The translations under genes were made by a program, and so were the position numbers. A DNA stretch of 64,000 nucleotides from Chrysoporthe austroafricana (taxonomy: Eukaryota; Ascomycota; Sordariomycetes; Diaporthales; Cryphonectriaceae). Positions 1 to 11,756 of this stretch are shown piece after piece. Position 1 is the first letter of the stretch. Each line of letters opens with the position of its first letter. The notes beneath the pieces were generated by a model. It saw only the letters and a program-made list of their open reading frames with translations, was not told where the DNA came from and ran no database searches. Where the stretch lies: contig JYIP02000004.1 in NCBI GenBank assembly GCA_001051155.2, forward strand, positions 2,784,383 through 2,848,382, written 5' to 3'.

Positions 1-603
1 CTTCATGATCTGCGGTGTTGCAGACTGGACAAGGTCTAACGTCCTCCTCTTCCTCGGGATTCTCGTCCAGCCATGCTAGGGGATCGAATTCGGCAACTTG
101 TTTCTTGTCTTCGACTTTGTAAGTGTTCAGAAGGGTGCCTGGTTAAATGCCGAGAAAAAGTCAGCTTCCTGCACCTCCAGCTTGGAGTATTGAAGGGGCT
201 GCCACTCACCTCCGACCTTGTCATAGACCTCGACAAGGTGGAATGCCTGACGGCAAATGGGGCAACTATTCGCCTTTCCAGTCCATGCTTTCAAGCAGCT
301 GTCATGCAAGATATGACCACAAACTTGGATGACTGCAATGTTGTCATCATTGTCTAAGCTGGACTCCTCAGTCCCACTCAAATCCTTTGTTGTTACTGTT
401 GTGGTTGTGGCGTTGGTAGTAGTAGATGAAGCGGTGGGTGATGCGGCGGCCAAGGGGAGGCACTTGAGATCACCAGTGGGTGCCGGTGCGGGCGCTGCAG
501 CACTGGGCAGTCCTCCACCACCACCGCCCTCATCGCCCTGCAATTGCTGCAAGGGTATCGCACTGTCTAGATTCTCTAGACAAACGATGCACTGGTCTGC
601 CAT
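1..603 (-). CDS. RING-H2 and PHD-finger protein, 3' part outside window
   Basis: Two exons are visible: 603..210, then 138..1 running off the left edge. The 71-nt intron (209..139) has a perfect GTGAGT donor, a CTGAC branch site and a CAG acceptor. Residues 5-117 hold a RING-H2 finger with C5, C8, C95, H97, H100, C103, C114 and C117. The stretch between C8 and C95 is rich in Gly, Ala, Pro and Thr and far longer than a normal RING loop. Exon 2 encodes an acidic linker followed by C-P-V-C, which looks like the start of a second zinc module. Fungal proteins pairing RING and PHD fingers have this layout, but the PHD call is inference because the rest is cut off. A nuclear ubiquitin-ligase role is likely from the family only. 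The start is the first ATG ahead of the RING cysteines. Confidence 0.8.
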
Positions 604-2381
604 TACAAAACGCTAAATTGAATGAGAAGGGGGATTTCAAGATGACGAAAGGCTGAAGAAGGCATGAAAACGATGGTGTTGATGGGATTTGGAGGGGTTC
701 AGGAATCCTATTGTCAGCTACTTGTCTCTGTCGTGGCTGGCGATAGGTGGGCGCAGGTGCTGATGCAATCGCTCTGGGCGTTAGAGTTTGGGTGGTGCAA
801 GCCCTGTGCTGGTGAAGCCGGTGTTTTTTTAGCGGGTCAGTCCGTCTCAAATGCTCTGGGCTGTGCTGTGCTTGGAAAAGGAAGAACGGCGAGGGGCGAA
901 AATGCAAGCAGACTGGAGAATTTGAGGGAGCATGGTCGACTTACCTAAGACAGTGTGTCCTGCTACCTCCGGATCCAAATGGAGCGACCACGGGACTGGG
1001 GATTCTTGCACAGTGCTGTGACCCCGACCGACCCGTTTTGTTCCTCACGCTGCGAAGAGGGACGATTGCCGCGGCGCTGTTGGAGACAAGACCAGGGTAA
1101 GTTTTGGCTATCTGCTGCCTCACGATGCTACCTCCCTGGCTCTGCAGAAGGCGTTCTGTACGTAACCAAGAGCATCAGATGGACAGAAAGCGAACCACCG
1201 CTCATATAGGAGCAGCTGTTACTAATTGTCACTTGTGGTGAAGTGAAGAAACCATATTGGCCGGCTGGATAAAGAGCAGTGACGCCTCAACTCCGGTGAC
1301 TTGTGGGGCAAAAGGACAGGCATAGACTCGGTTCACTCGAGAGCACCCTGATGGAACACCGACCACCAAAGCTGATCGTGATTCTCGTGGCTCCATGTCT
1401 CTGCTGATCACACAGAGGGAAGAGCAGTGCAGGCGAGTATTCATTTAAAAGGCTACAAACTTCCTTGTCCTTCTTCGCTCTCCCTCTCCCTCTCTCCCCT
1501 TCTTTACCACCACCGCTACCCTAGCAGGAGAAAGTTTGGGGGGTGGGGAGAAGCTGTCAGTCCAGGGTTTGCCGCCTATCGAGGCATTGCCCACTGCAGT
1601 CTCGGCTCGGGAACCATCGTCCACTTGCCAGCCACCTGACCTTGATCCTTCCAGCAGCTAAAATGGAAAAAGCCACTGGCGTGACTTTAAAGTAGTGTTA
1701 GTTGCAAACATGAAATGCAGACAGAAAGGCACTATGTACTGTGTGAGACAAAGATTAGAGGTAGTTTACTCGGTATTGGATGTGCCCAAGGCACCCACGG
1801 CGCAAGCATACGAATTCGGTGACGCCATCATCCTTTTGAAGTACATCACACGTGTAAGGAGAGAGTGAATGCATCTCTATGATCGAGCATCCCAACACCA
1901 TCACCAGAGCGAATGACGTGCACTGCCTCGCTGCATTTCCTGCCAGGCACCAGTGACAGCAGATTGGACAGGCCAAGCAGGGCAGGCAGGGTAACTAGGT
2001 ATTTCCAGCACCCGGTTGGGGCGAGAACGATCGTTGTCAGCAACTCAAGCAGTGGTACTTCCACAGCCAGCCTTGGCCGGCAGCCGCTATCACATAATCA
2101 TTGCGGTCTTGGATCTCCATCTGTCATCACTTCGCCAGCCAACCAATGGAAAAGCCTCAAGTGTTCTTCATGGAATCAATTTCTAGATGATTCCTAGCCT
2201 CGTCAAGGATCCGTATCCGTATCGGAAGCCATCATCCCTTCCCTGGTCGATGTTCGTAGCATGCCCTGCTGAGAAAACCATTTTATTCCCTGACACCACG
2301 AAATGTTGTGAAAAGCAAGAAGACCATGATAACACCGCCCAGGCTGCGACCGTTCCGTCATCCCATCCGCTTTCGTCCCCC
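604..2381. other. Intergenic, no gene seen
   Basis: This span lies upstream of the RING/PHD gene and downstream of eL43, both on the minus strand. Only short frames without domain character occur here. It holds a CT-rich run around 1470-1502 on the plus strand and nothing else I can name. Confidence 0.5.
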
Positions 2382-3345
2382 TTACACCTCGGCAATCTCG
2401 CGCAATCTTCGGAGGGTCGAGCGCATGGCGGCGGCGGCGGGCGTGGCGACGGTGTAGGCACCTCCGCTGTTGGCCTGTCGTCAGCAAACGGGAGTACCTC
2501 AAAGGCTGCATGCAGCCACGATTTATAACCGTTGAGGATAACTTACGCAACAGTGCGCTTGCAGGACTTGCAGTCCCAGATGCCGACGGAGTGACGCTTG
2601 ACGCTGGTCTTGCCGCAGAAGGTGCAGACGTACTTGGCGTGCTGGGTGATTTCCATCTTCTTGACGGACTTTCGGAGGGAGGCACCGTATCTTTACGTCT
2701 TTAAGTCAGCTCTTATCCATGATTCATTTCGCATTCCGTTATTGACGATCATCGCAGCACCATCCCACCATTCGTAGCCAGTCTGATCTGTCGTCGGCTG
2801 GACATGAACCATGTCCCCAGATAGAAGTCGAGTCCTAGCATGATTTCGAATGGCAGGTGCAGTGCGACATGGCTGGTCATCAAGATCATCCAGGGTATTC
2901 AGTTTGTTCGTACCTAGTACCGTACTTGCCGGTCACTGCGAGGATGATGGTCAGCTCTCCATTCTCGAACACAAAATGCCAAACAGATGCCCTCGAGCGA
3001 CGAAGACGAGCACTGAAGCGAAGAAGATGGCGCAGCAGCAAAGACGCAGCGACATGTTCGTGATGTCTCCCCCCAAGCTCTTGTCCCTCATGCCCTGCAC
3101 TGTAAATGCCCCGTCCAGTTCGGTTTTCGTTTGGTTGCTGCTCTCTCCCTGATGCCGTTGTCATCTGTCTTATCTAATGCGTCCTTTGTACTGCGCTTCG
3201 TGCTCGTCCATCGGCCGATCTGCTTGAGGGGGATTCATCTTGAGAGTCTCGCAAACGTACCTCCGACCTTCTTGGTTCGCTACATCCAAGAACGTTAGCA
3301 ATTATCTGTAAATATTTCGCATCAGAGGTTTCGTACCTTGGCCAT
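2382..3345 (-). CDS. RPL43: 60S ribosomal protein eL43 (L37a family)
   Basis: The 92-residue eL43 protein can be rebuilt completely from five exons: 3345..3337 (9 nt, M-A-K), 3279..3261 (19 nt), 2935..2914 (22 nt), 2690..2547 and 2466..2382. The total is 279 nt, which is 92 codons plus stop, the normal family length. The CxxC pairs C-T-F-C and C-K-S-C form the zinc site that holds this small protein in the large ribosomal subunit, and the basic N-terminus begins MAKRTKKVG. All four introns have GT..AG ends. The two largest, about 320 nt (3260..2936) and 223 nt (2913..2691), sit around the tiny exon 3. Introns crowded at the 5' end are usual for fungal ribosomal-protein genes. The next gene rightwards is divergent. 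Confidence 0.96.
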
Positions 3346-4055
3346 TGTAATGGATTGTGAGGGTCGACTTTACTGGGTGCGAAAAGTTGACTCGTCGGAG
3401 GGCGAAGTTTCGTGGAGTGCAACTCACTGCGTTCGAATTTCGCTGGGTCGGTCAGATTGTGCGGGCTGCGGAATTTTTGGCTTAGCCTGGCCTGAGGCAG
3501 GAAATGACCCAAGTGCGGAGCTGTATGACTAAGCTTGTCCCACCAGCTGCGCGCAGCTGCGCAGCAGCTGTTCGAATCTTTCTCAAAGGTGATACATTGG
3601 TACAGAAGACTACTTCGTGCATCCTCAGCTGCGATACAATTCGTCTCTTCATAGGCCTGTTTCAAGGCACTGGGCACTCGTTCTTGAGAGAATGGTAACC
3701 TGCAGCGCGGTGGCTGTTGCTCACCGGGCCCGCGCTCTCTCGCTCTGTGGCTAGGCGATGGGCGGCTGAGCCGAGGCATATTGCCACACCTCTCTACCTA
3801 GGTGAAACTGCAAGCGTCAACGATATGCTTCCTATGCACGGGTGATATTCTCCCTCCTGCGTCTTCATGGATAGCTTTAGGCCAAATATACATTGATGTC
3901 AGACTCTTTGGAGCACCTCTCGTTGTTGCCCCTTCCGGCATAGTGCCCAACACCGTTACGAACGTCTTCCTCCGCCCCTCCTTTGCTACCTGAGGCAAAA
4001 CCCGAAGCAAGCTTGACCACACGGAAACGTTAAGTGCAAAAGGCTTCACCTCAAG
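3346..4055. promoter_or_regulatory. Divergent promoter between eL43 and the oxidoreductase
   Basis: About 710 nt separate two divergent start codons, so both promoters must lie here or overlap. A cluster at 3544-3570 has three CAGCTG hexamers within 27 nt, two of them joined by GCGC, making a palindrome-rich patch. I cannot assign a factor. I see no coding signal on either strand. Confidence 0.5.
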
Positions 4056-5611
4056 ATGCCGTTCAAGAACCATGGTCGCCAGTACGACCTGGTAGTGTTT
4101 GGGGCTACCGGTTAGCATGCCTTTCATGTAGATATCGGAACCACTCTGACAAGCACCCAGGTTACACAGGGAAGTACACGGCAAACCACATCACCACAAA
4201 CTTGCCCACCGATTTGAAGTGGGCAATTTCTGGTCGCTCCCATGGAAAGCTTGAGAAGCTCGCTGCCGACCTTAAGCTACTGGACCCAGACCGGAGCCAA
4301 CCTGGTCAGTAGCTTCACTCTTGGACACCTCATGTGAAGGCTCAGGCCTATCTGACCGACGGACTTTTCAGACATTGTGATATGTGACCTCAACGACGAG
4401 GACTTAGATTCATTGGCTAGGAAAACTTTCATTTTGATCACCACAGTTGGCCCGTACGGACAGTATGGAGAGCACGTAAGTGTGCTGCCGTGTACATAAC
4501 GTGAATTGCGAGACTGACGTGTTCCAGGCTTTCAAGGCGTGTGCCAAGAATGGCACGCACTACTTCGATGTCACGGGCGAGATTCCCTACGTGGCGAGGA
4601 TGATTCAAAAGTACGAGCATGTCGCTAAGCAGTCGGGCAGCATGATGTTTCCACAGATAGGCGTCGACTCTGCCCCTGCAGATCTCGTGGCGTGGTCCCT
4701 GGCCAAGCACATTCGTGTGAATCTCGGAGGGGCGAAGATGGGTGAGGCTGTTTTGTCCGTCCATAAATTCAAGTAGGTGTTATTCAGGCCGGCCGGGTTG
4801 AGAGTCACTCGCTCACGCTGCAGCAGCTCCACTCCTTCTGGAGGGACTCTGGCCACCTTCCTTGCCTTCTTCGATACATTCAGCATCAAGGAGATTGCTG
4901 CATCTATGGCACCTTTTGCCCTATCTCCAGTCCCCAACTCGCAGTGCAAGACTCAGACACGGTCGTTGTGGTCAAAACTCACGGGGCTACGGACGGTCTC
5001 GAATCTGGGTCTGCAGACGACATTCCTGGGCGGTGATGCCGACCGAGCCATCGTTCATCGCACATGGGGTCTTTTCTTGCAGATTGCCTCCAAGAAAGAC
5101 GAGTTTTACGGTCCAAACTTTGGCTTCTCCGAGCACATGAAGGTGCGGAACTGGCTGCAGGGCATGTTAATACACTGGGGCATCACCTTCTCCTCTATCC
5201 TGTTCGCCATCCTGCCGCCGGTGCGGAAGCTGGTAAAGAGATTTATTTACGAACAGGGCCAGGGACCGGATATCGAGCAAGCGAAGAAAGACGAGATCGA
5301 GTATCGAGCCGTGGCGACGCCAGATAGTGGGGACGCGGCTGGGAAGCTGGCGTACTGCCGGGCCTGGTTTAACGGCAGCATGTATGCATGTATGCAACCC
5401 CTCCCCAGTCATGTATTTCGTCATGGACTTCCTAACATGCAACTTAGTGACTGGCATCTTCTTGGCCGAGGCAGCTCTCACGGTTCTCGAAGACGATCTT
5501 GATCTAGGTGGCGGTGTCCTCACACCTGCTTGTCTAGGTCAGGGCTTTGTTGACAGGGTCAATGCCTCGGGATTCCAGATCGAGTCTAAAACGTTGTCTA
5601 TGTCTATGTAA
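4056..5611 (+). CDS. Saccharopine dehydrogenase-like oxidoreductase
   Basis: Six exons join to 425 aa: 4056..4110, 4161..4304, 4372..4475, 4528..4772, 4824..5389 and 5448..5611, with consistent phases. The N-terminus carries a Rossmann nucleotide-binding motif reading VVFGATGYTGKY, which is split by intron 1. The signature T-V-G-P-Y-G-Q-Y-G-E and the stretch Y-F-D-V-T-G-E-I-P are typical of the membrane-associated saccharopine dehydrogenase-like (SCCPDH) family rather than of the lysine-pathway enzymes Lys1 and Lys9. A hydrophobic segment at roughly residues 285-305 (GITFSSILFAILPP) suggests membrane or lipid-droplet association. The true substrate of this family is not settled, so a direct role in lysine metabolism should not be assumed. 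Length fits the family at about 415-430 aa. Introns are 50-67 nt; intron 4 starts with GTAGGT, which removes an in-frame TAG. Confidence 0.9.
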
Positions 5612-7127
5612 TCGACAGTGAGCTAGCTTCATCCTCACCTGACAAATGACACGCCAAAGTGGCACATAAGGATTAGAGGTCCAATTCTTGTAGACAACCT
5701 AGAAGTCCTACCAGGCACGCCAGAACCGTCTCTTTCTACTGATCAGCAGGAGGTGGCAAGCATGGTGATAGCCTCAGTCCCTGAAAAATCACTTTGACCC
5801 TTCTTCGATGTCTTCACCTCAGGCAATGACTTTATCTGGTGTTACAAACTCAGTGTCAATTTCCGGCGGCCCGAAAAACACTGAGTCTGTCCTGGGCTCT
5901 CAAATCCTGCCACCATGCCGGTGCTCAACAAGTGCACAATGATGGCGAAAGTTGCATACCGCACTGAGAAAACGGTTGATAGATGTGCAAGCATGGCTGT
6001 ATTAAACTGCTATACCGTTGCATTTATACTTTCTTCTAGATAGTAGTTCGATATCTTGGCGAACCACTCGTGCCTACGCAGTTCGTACCAGAGCACAAGG
6101 CACCGGTCCAGACCAGTGAATGTACACAGTACTTCAGAGGCCATTGTGATGAAGGGAAATTAGAGGTGTTCTATACAAGGCAAGCAATCATTGGGGAGAC
6201 TAAGATATGACATGGGTGGAGCTCCACGTTTCTGGCTGCATTTAGACCTCCGTTTTTTGTCTTTTTTTTTTTTTTTAGAACTGATTATTCCCAGTGGGTT
6301 TATGAAACACTGTCAGCACAGCTTCCACACCCTGTCTGAAGCACACAGCTTTGTGGACTTCCTCAGCGAAGATAAACATGGTTGTTTTATTTATATGGTC
6401 AGCGACAAGAGATGTACTCATGGGAATGCCGAGGGATAACTTCCATTGGAAATATGGGAGCTCATTCTGTGGTCCCTGTGGCAACCTGGGGACCGAAAAG
6501 GGGCGGGTGGAAACTGCCCATAAGGAGAGGGTTATCGATGTTGAGAATTGATGAAATACTATACAAATTTACTGTTGATTGATGTCACTGCCTTCTGGAT
6601 GTCCAGGACATCTTATGTTGAGAACACTAGCTCCCAAATGTAGTGCAGCCGTTCTGCAACAATTCAGACACGGGCACCCCATGTGTACTTTGGGCGCTTG
6701 ACAGTGTTTCAACGTCATTGAGCGCTGCCGAGCTTCCTTCTATCCTCACGGCCGCTTCCATCCTCGACGAGTTCAGTCTCGACTTAGAAACCCCGTGGTT
6801 TCTGGTGTTTTCAAAGACTACAGAAATGGCCCTAGAACTGACAGCATTATCTCGGTAGCTCTTTTCTCAACGATCCACTTGCGACGACTGGGCATAGAGT
6901 GCCCCTTTCCGACCTCTACGAACCCACTCTTACGACCCTAGGATATTGCATCCACGACGACCCTCATTCTTGGTCCAGACGTGGGCCTGTACTCGTCCAC
7001 GACGGTCCCTCACGTGTTACGCCCTGTCCTTCGGTAGCCAGACAGGTCTCCTTTTCCAGACCGTTCTTCGGCATAAACTCCTTCGTCAGGCGACACTTTC
7101 CTCGTCCCACCCTCTTCCTCATTCGAA
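5612..7127. other. Intergenic, no gene seen
   Basis: This span holds the 3' end of the oxidoreductase and the promoter and leader of the RMD1-family gene. A run of 15 T lies at 6262-6276. The frames are short and lack domain character. The final 150 nt are CT-rich on the plus strand, as fungal leaders often are. Confidence 0.5.
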
Positions 7128-8728
7128 ATGTCTACAGCTGAAACATCTCCACTACTCCCGACCGCAGAGAGCAGCCGCCTCAAGCCCTCGCGGACGGTCA
7201 CCTTCAACCCCAACCCGGTCACCAAGACGATCGAGCCTGTCGGCGACAATTCCCCTCCCACAGCCCCAGCCGGTGCTTCGGGTTCCGCATCTACCTCGAC
7301 AGCGTTGTCCAAGATGCGGCGGAGGCATAGCGCCGGCAGCGGCGGTGCCATCGTGAACGCCCTCCCGGCGAATCCAGCAGCCAAGATCGGCCCGCAGCGG
7401 TCGACCAAGAACGCGCAGAAGCTGAAGCTGCTGCCCAACCCGGAACTGGAAGAGGATGGGCCCGACGAGGAGAGCGGGAGGGATGTATACTCGCAGTACA
7501 CTCGGATCAAGGATCCCACGGCACGGAGGGACGCGGCCCGCCTGGGCAAAGCGGACCGGACGCGGCTGCCGAGGGTGACTGCGTACTGCACGGCGAACAA
7601 GTATGACATGGACGGCCTGATGAGATCCCTGAAGGGCTCGCGCGGCAAGACGAAGGGGGCGAATCCCAAGTTGATCGACGAATGCATATACACGCCGTAC
7701 AACTACAACAGCAAGCAGGTAGAGATGGGACATGCGCAGCGCCAGGCAGGGATCCACTCCAGCCCGGTACACCCGTATGAGAGGAGGCACTCGACGGGAG
7801 AGTATTCGACGGCTACGGCCGCGGACGCTGGGTATCCTCAGCAAGACCTCATAGATCTGAGGCACGAGAACCAGATTCGCGAGGAAGGAGGGTACGACAG
7901 CAACCCGGACAGCTTCGGCCCGGAGAGGGGTGACGATGGCACACTGGTGGAGGCAGCTGACTTCGACATCGAAGTGCACACACCGGAGGTCTTCCTCTTC
8001 GAGTATGGAGTGGTGGTGATATGGGGCATGACACTTCAGCAGGAAACACGCTTCCTCAAGGAAATCTCAAAGTTCGAGCTGGAAAAGCTGGGGCCCGACG
8101 ACATCGAGGTGGAGTACTTCAACTACTACTACACGCGCGAGTACCAGGCGCGCATCTACAACGACTTCATCGCCCTGCGGGACAAGAACAACTACCGCGT
8201 GAAATTGGCAATCTCACACGCCCTGGCACAGAGCACCAAGACGTCCCTGTTTGAGGATCTGATGGATAGTACCATCGATGCGTGCAAGGACATTCCTACA
8301 GAGATCGCGCTGACGGGAAAGATCGCGCTGAGCCGCAAGCAGATCCACATGCAGATCGGCGAGCTGTTCATCCTGAAGTTGAACATCCACCTTGGCGGGT
8401 CAATCCTGGATACGCCTGAGCTGTTCTGGGTCGAGCCGCAGCTCGAGCCGGTGTATCAGGCCGTGAGGAAGTACTTGGAGATGGATTCGAGAGTCAAAGT
8501 GTTGACGGATCGGATGGACGTTATTGGCGACCTGCTGGCTATGTTGAAGAGTGAGCTGAGTCATGGCCACGGGGAGAAGCTGGAGTGGATTGGTGAGTGT
8601 CTCCTGTGACAGTATTACCCTAAGCACGCCCGGCGTACTGACTTGTGTGTGAAGTAATCGTTCTGATCGCCGCTGAGATCATTGTGGCTGCGATCAATAT
8701 CTTCGTCGACATGTACTGGGTGGAATAA
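7128..8728 (+). CDS. RMD1/DUF155 family membrane protein (Sad1-interacting factor type)
   Basis: Two exons, 7128..8592 and 8655..8728, give 512 aa. The 62-nt intron has a GTGAGT donor. Without splicing, the frame would stop a few codons later and lose the C-terminal helix. The N-terminal ~280 residues are Ser/Pro/Thr-rich and low in complexity. The DUF155 domain starts near residue 287 (EVFLFEYGVVVIWGM) and runs to about 470. The last 24 residues after the intron form a transmembrane helix (IVLIAAEIIVAAI) ending in MYWVE, which fits a tail-anchored topology. Relatives include yeast Rmd1 and Rmd8, needed for normal sporulation, fission-yeast Sad1-interacting factors and mitochondrial RMND1. 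The biochemical function is not established. The start ATG follows a pyrimidine-rich leader. Confidence 0.9.
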
Positions 8729-9555
8729 TCTGGTCAAGTGACTTGAGCCTCAGATGTCTAATGGGTTCCAGCGGAACAGTATTGGTTTGCGGGAGAAGCT
8801 TGGAGGCGAGATTACAAGACCTAGCAAGGACGAGGTTGCCAGTCACTATTACGACCACGTGTTGCAAGGGACCCTCACGTGCATATCAGGAGTTAAGGAT
8901 GGGATGGAAGCATTAGCCTCAATCGACTGCGGTATTTCAACGGGAATCGAAAAGCTTAAGCCTCAAAAATAGCCAGTTGTAGATGAGGTGCTCCACGACG
9001 ACGCATAACAAGCGAATCGCACGACAATGCAGGGCAAACGGGCCGTGACAAGAGGGCATGAAAATTTTATCAGATATGCTTAGAATACCCGTGTCAATAT
9101 ACTACAATTTATCGCGTGGCTGCGCACTCGATTGGTCCGGTGAGTTGTGGCTACTTGTGCTTCATACTGGAAGCCCGGAGCGTTGCGACGATGTATCACC
9201 TGGGATGCCCTAATGTGTTCTTCTTCCTACCTATAGGCCATTGTTGAGTGATTTCTCAGTAGCCTTTATGAAGAAAGAAGGTGTACATTAGGTGGCTGTG
9301 ATTCAAGTAGGATTTCCCTCTAAACTCGATGAGCAAGACAATTGATCGCAGCTTTGCCCAGCGTAAGAGCTATAAACAAAGGATAGGAGTCTATTTGCAA
9401 TCAGGAAACGAATATCACGTAGCCTTGAAACAATCGAGAATTACTATATGTATTAAACACAGGTATACTTTTGTCAAAAAAAACCCTATCCGGTCTGACC
9501 CCTAACGCCAATACACCACCTCTTCAATCAAAATCGGGAAAATATCAATGTCAGT
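8729..9555. other. Convergent 3' region, no gene seen
   Basis: This is the 3' side of two convergent genes and is AT-richer than its neighbours. A 72-codon frame at 8754-8972 directly after the stop has no recognisable features and is probably 3' untranslated sequence. Confidence 0.5.
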
Positions 9556-10563
9556 CTAGTCCTCGTTGTCCATGTCGACGTCATCGTCCCGAGCAGGCGT
9601 GTCCTCCGCCTGCGACTCCGCAGTCGCGGGCCTCTCAGCTCTGGCCTCACTGTCTGCCTTGTCCACAACGGCCTCCTTCTCCTTCGCCGTGTACTCGTCC
9701 TTTTGGCTCTGAGGCAGATCCTTCCAGCCGCGGGCCAGCTCTTCCTCGGCAGCCACGTCGTCCTCCTTCGCCTCCAACGCTGCGGCACGATGATCGGCGC
9801 AGTACAGCTCGAACGCGCTGGCGGCGGGCTTCTTAGCGGTCTTGCTACTGCTACCGCTCACACCGTTGGAGCGCTGGGAAGGGGGCTCCTTCAGCTGTTG
9901 ACTGCTGGGGCCGGCCTCGCCGGCGGTGACGGAGTGGGAGAATGCATCGGAAGAAGGGGACAGGTTGTGCATGCTCTGGTTGATGAAGGTGGGCGGGGGC
10001 CCGTTGGCGCCAGACTCCAGGGCGGCGACGACAGAGGGCTTGCGGTGGCCGCGCTTGCTACGCAGCGGCTTATCCTGGGGCTGTTGGCGGTGGGGGAGAG
10101 CATGGTTAGTACCAGAAGCAGAACCAGCAGCAGATCCAGGTTTTTGAAGTCGTGACCGGCGTCCAGTAGAGGTGGTGGATGGTGGTGCGCGCAGGGGAGG
10201 GGCAGGAGCAGGTGAGGGTGAATGAGCATGAGCATGGGCAGGAGGGCCATTGTGTTCGTTTGCTTCATCACGTACTGTCGGTGGCGGGCTCGGGCTGCCG
10301 TCGGAGTCCTCGACGTTGGTGCTGGTGCGCTTGGCCAGCTGGTCCAGCAGGAAGGCGCGCTCAAGACGGAGCTTTTCGACGCCGCGGCGCAGGCGGACCA
10401 GGCGGAGGCGCGCGGCCTCGTTGTCCTCCTCGACCTCGTTTGTGCGCCGCTTGAGCTGTAGGCACTTCCGACGGTAGGCCTCCTCGACCGAGGGAGGGAG
10501 CGCGGGCGGGATTGCTACCGAGGGTTCGCCATTGTTAGCCCTGCGGCCTAGTTTGGGGGCCAT
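9556..10563 (-). CDS. HMG-box protein, Nht1/Nhp10-like INO80 subunit candidate
   Basis: A single exon encodes 335 aa. Residues ~28-83 form a basic/acidic coiled coil (VEEAYRRKCLQLKRR and onward). A Pro/Ser/His-rich linker follows. The HMG-like box starts near residue 244 with K-K-P-A-A-S-A-F-E-L-Y, and W-K-D-L-P is also present. The tail is strongly acidic. An N-terminal coiled coil with a C-terminal HMG box matches the filamentous-fungal counterparts of fission-yeast Nht1 and budding-yeast Nhp10, DNA-binding subunits of the INO80 remodelling complex. Family assignment is inference from layout, because HMG boxes are short and degenerate. A nuclear location is expected. The gene is divergent from CCT8. 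Confidence 0.75.
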   Translation of the reverse strand: MAPKLGRRANNGEPSVAIPPALPPSVEEAYRRKCLQLKRRTNEVEEDNEAARLRLVRLRRGVEKLRLERAFLLDQLAKRTSTNVEDSDGSPSPPPTVRDEANEHNGPPAHAHAHSPSPAPAPPLRAPPSTTSTGRRSRLQKPGSAAGSASGTNHALPHRQQPQDKPLRSKRGHRKPSVVAALESGANGPPPTFINQSMHNLSPSSDAFSHSVTAGEAGPSSQQLKEPPSQRSNGVSGSSSKTAKKPAASAFELYCADHRAAALEAKEDDVAAEEELARGWKDLPQSQKDEYTAKEKEAVVDKADSEARAERPATAESQAEDTPARDDDVDMDNED

Positions 10564-11756
10564 TGTAGAGTGAGGCCGTAAGGCAGAGTGTCCTCATGGA
10601 CGTGGTGAAGATGTAGAGGGTCACAAATGCGAGAGACGGAGCCAGTCGCAGAGGGCAAAGGGCGGGCGGCAGGTGGAACCCGCGTTGACAATGATGGGAA
10701 ATGTGGAGTTGAACTCCTGTGTCTGGACTTTTGTCGCACTCACATGGGCTGCGTGCCATCTCGAAATGAATTGATCACTCGTCAATATCAAGGTGCCTGG
10801 TAGCGCAGGGCGTTGTTGGGGTTCTGAAAAGTCGAGGTCTGATGTGAGAGAGATGGTTGAGGTTGTCGTGTAGTCAAACAGGGAAGTAAATCGGCCTGCG
10901 TGTTGTTGTCGGAGCTGGAAGACTGAAGGACGTGATAGACCATCCTGATGACGGGCGACCCGACCGACCCCCTGGCGCCCTCCTCGCGTACCCAGTAGGG
11001 TTGAGGCTGAGAATGCCCCCCAAGGTCAACGCCCGGACCACCTGGAGGACTCTCTCGAGCTCCCCATTGGCAGGCGAGCAGGCGGGCTGCCAGCAGCTTG
11101 AACATTTTTAAAGCTACTCCAAGTTGCAAACAGGTGGCTTTCCCCGCTTCATTTTTGCAGGTCTCAAGTTGTCAGGTTTGGTGTTAGGGTGGGAGATGCC
11201 AGTGCAAGGGCAAGCCAAAAGGCTACGGTAAGTATGCAAGAGGCTGTACAACAGCGCCCGCTCAGCGTCGAAAGCAGGGCTCAGACTTAGTTAGATCTTT
11301 GCTTCAACATGGCATACCCTTCGCTGCCCCCCTCCAGCCTTGTCACCCTGTTTTTGTAATCTGAACTTTCTCTTCTAACATTCCATTAACAATTCATATT
11401 GTGTTTATTTACAATTTTTATACTTGTAAAAATTCGATACACTGGCTTATAATATAAATTTCATAACGTACAAAAGAAGAGAGGCCGGGGAAGATGTGAT
11501 TTATTGAATGAACGCACCAACTTGTTGGGAGGGGCACGTGCAGGTGTTTTGCTATATGTTCACAAAAATAAAGCGGGGAGCATTACTAGTTTGCGCCTGG
11601 GAGCAACCCCACGTAAAACACGTCCGCCTTCGAGCTCACCACGCCCGCGCCCACGCCCACCGCCAGCATCTACTCCCTCTCTACCACGAGGACGAGGACT
11701 CCGACGAGGACGAGTGCCCAGCATCTGCAACCAGACTTCTCGACCAACACTGCGAG
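10564..11756. promoter_or_regulatory. Divergent promoter between the HMG-box gene and CCT8
   Basis: About 1.2 kb separates two divergent starts. An AT-rich patch lies at roughly 11360-11480 in otherwise GC-rich sequence, and the 100 nt before the CCT8 ATG are C-rich. Short frames here carry no domain signal. Confidence 0.5.

Noticed and set aside
7152..7979. 275-codon minus-strand frame inside the RMD1-family gene
   Set aside because: Antisense shadow of the sense frame, with Arg/Val/Leu bias and no motif.
8754..8972. 72-codon frame just after the RMD1-family stop
   Set aside because: No family features and no separate promoter; most likely 3' untranslated sequence.
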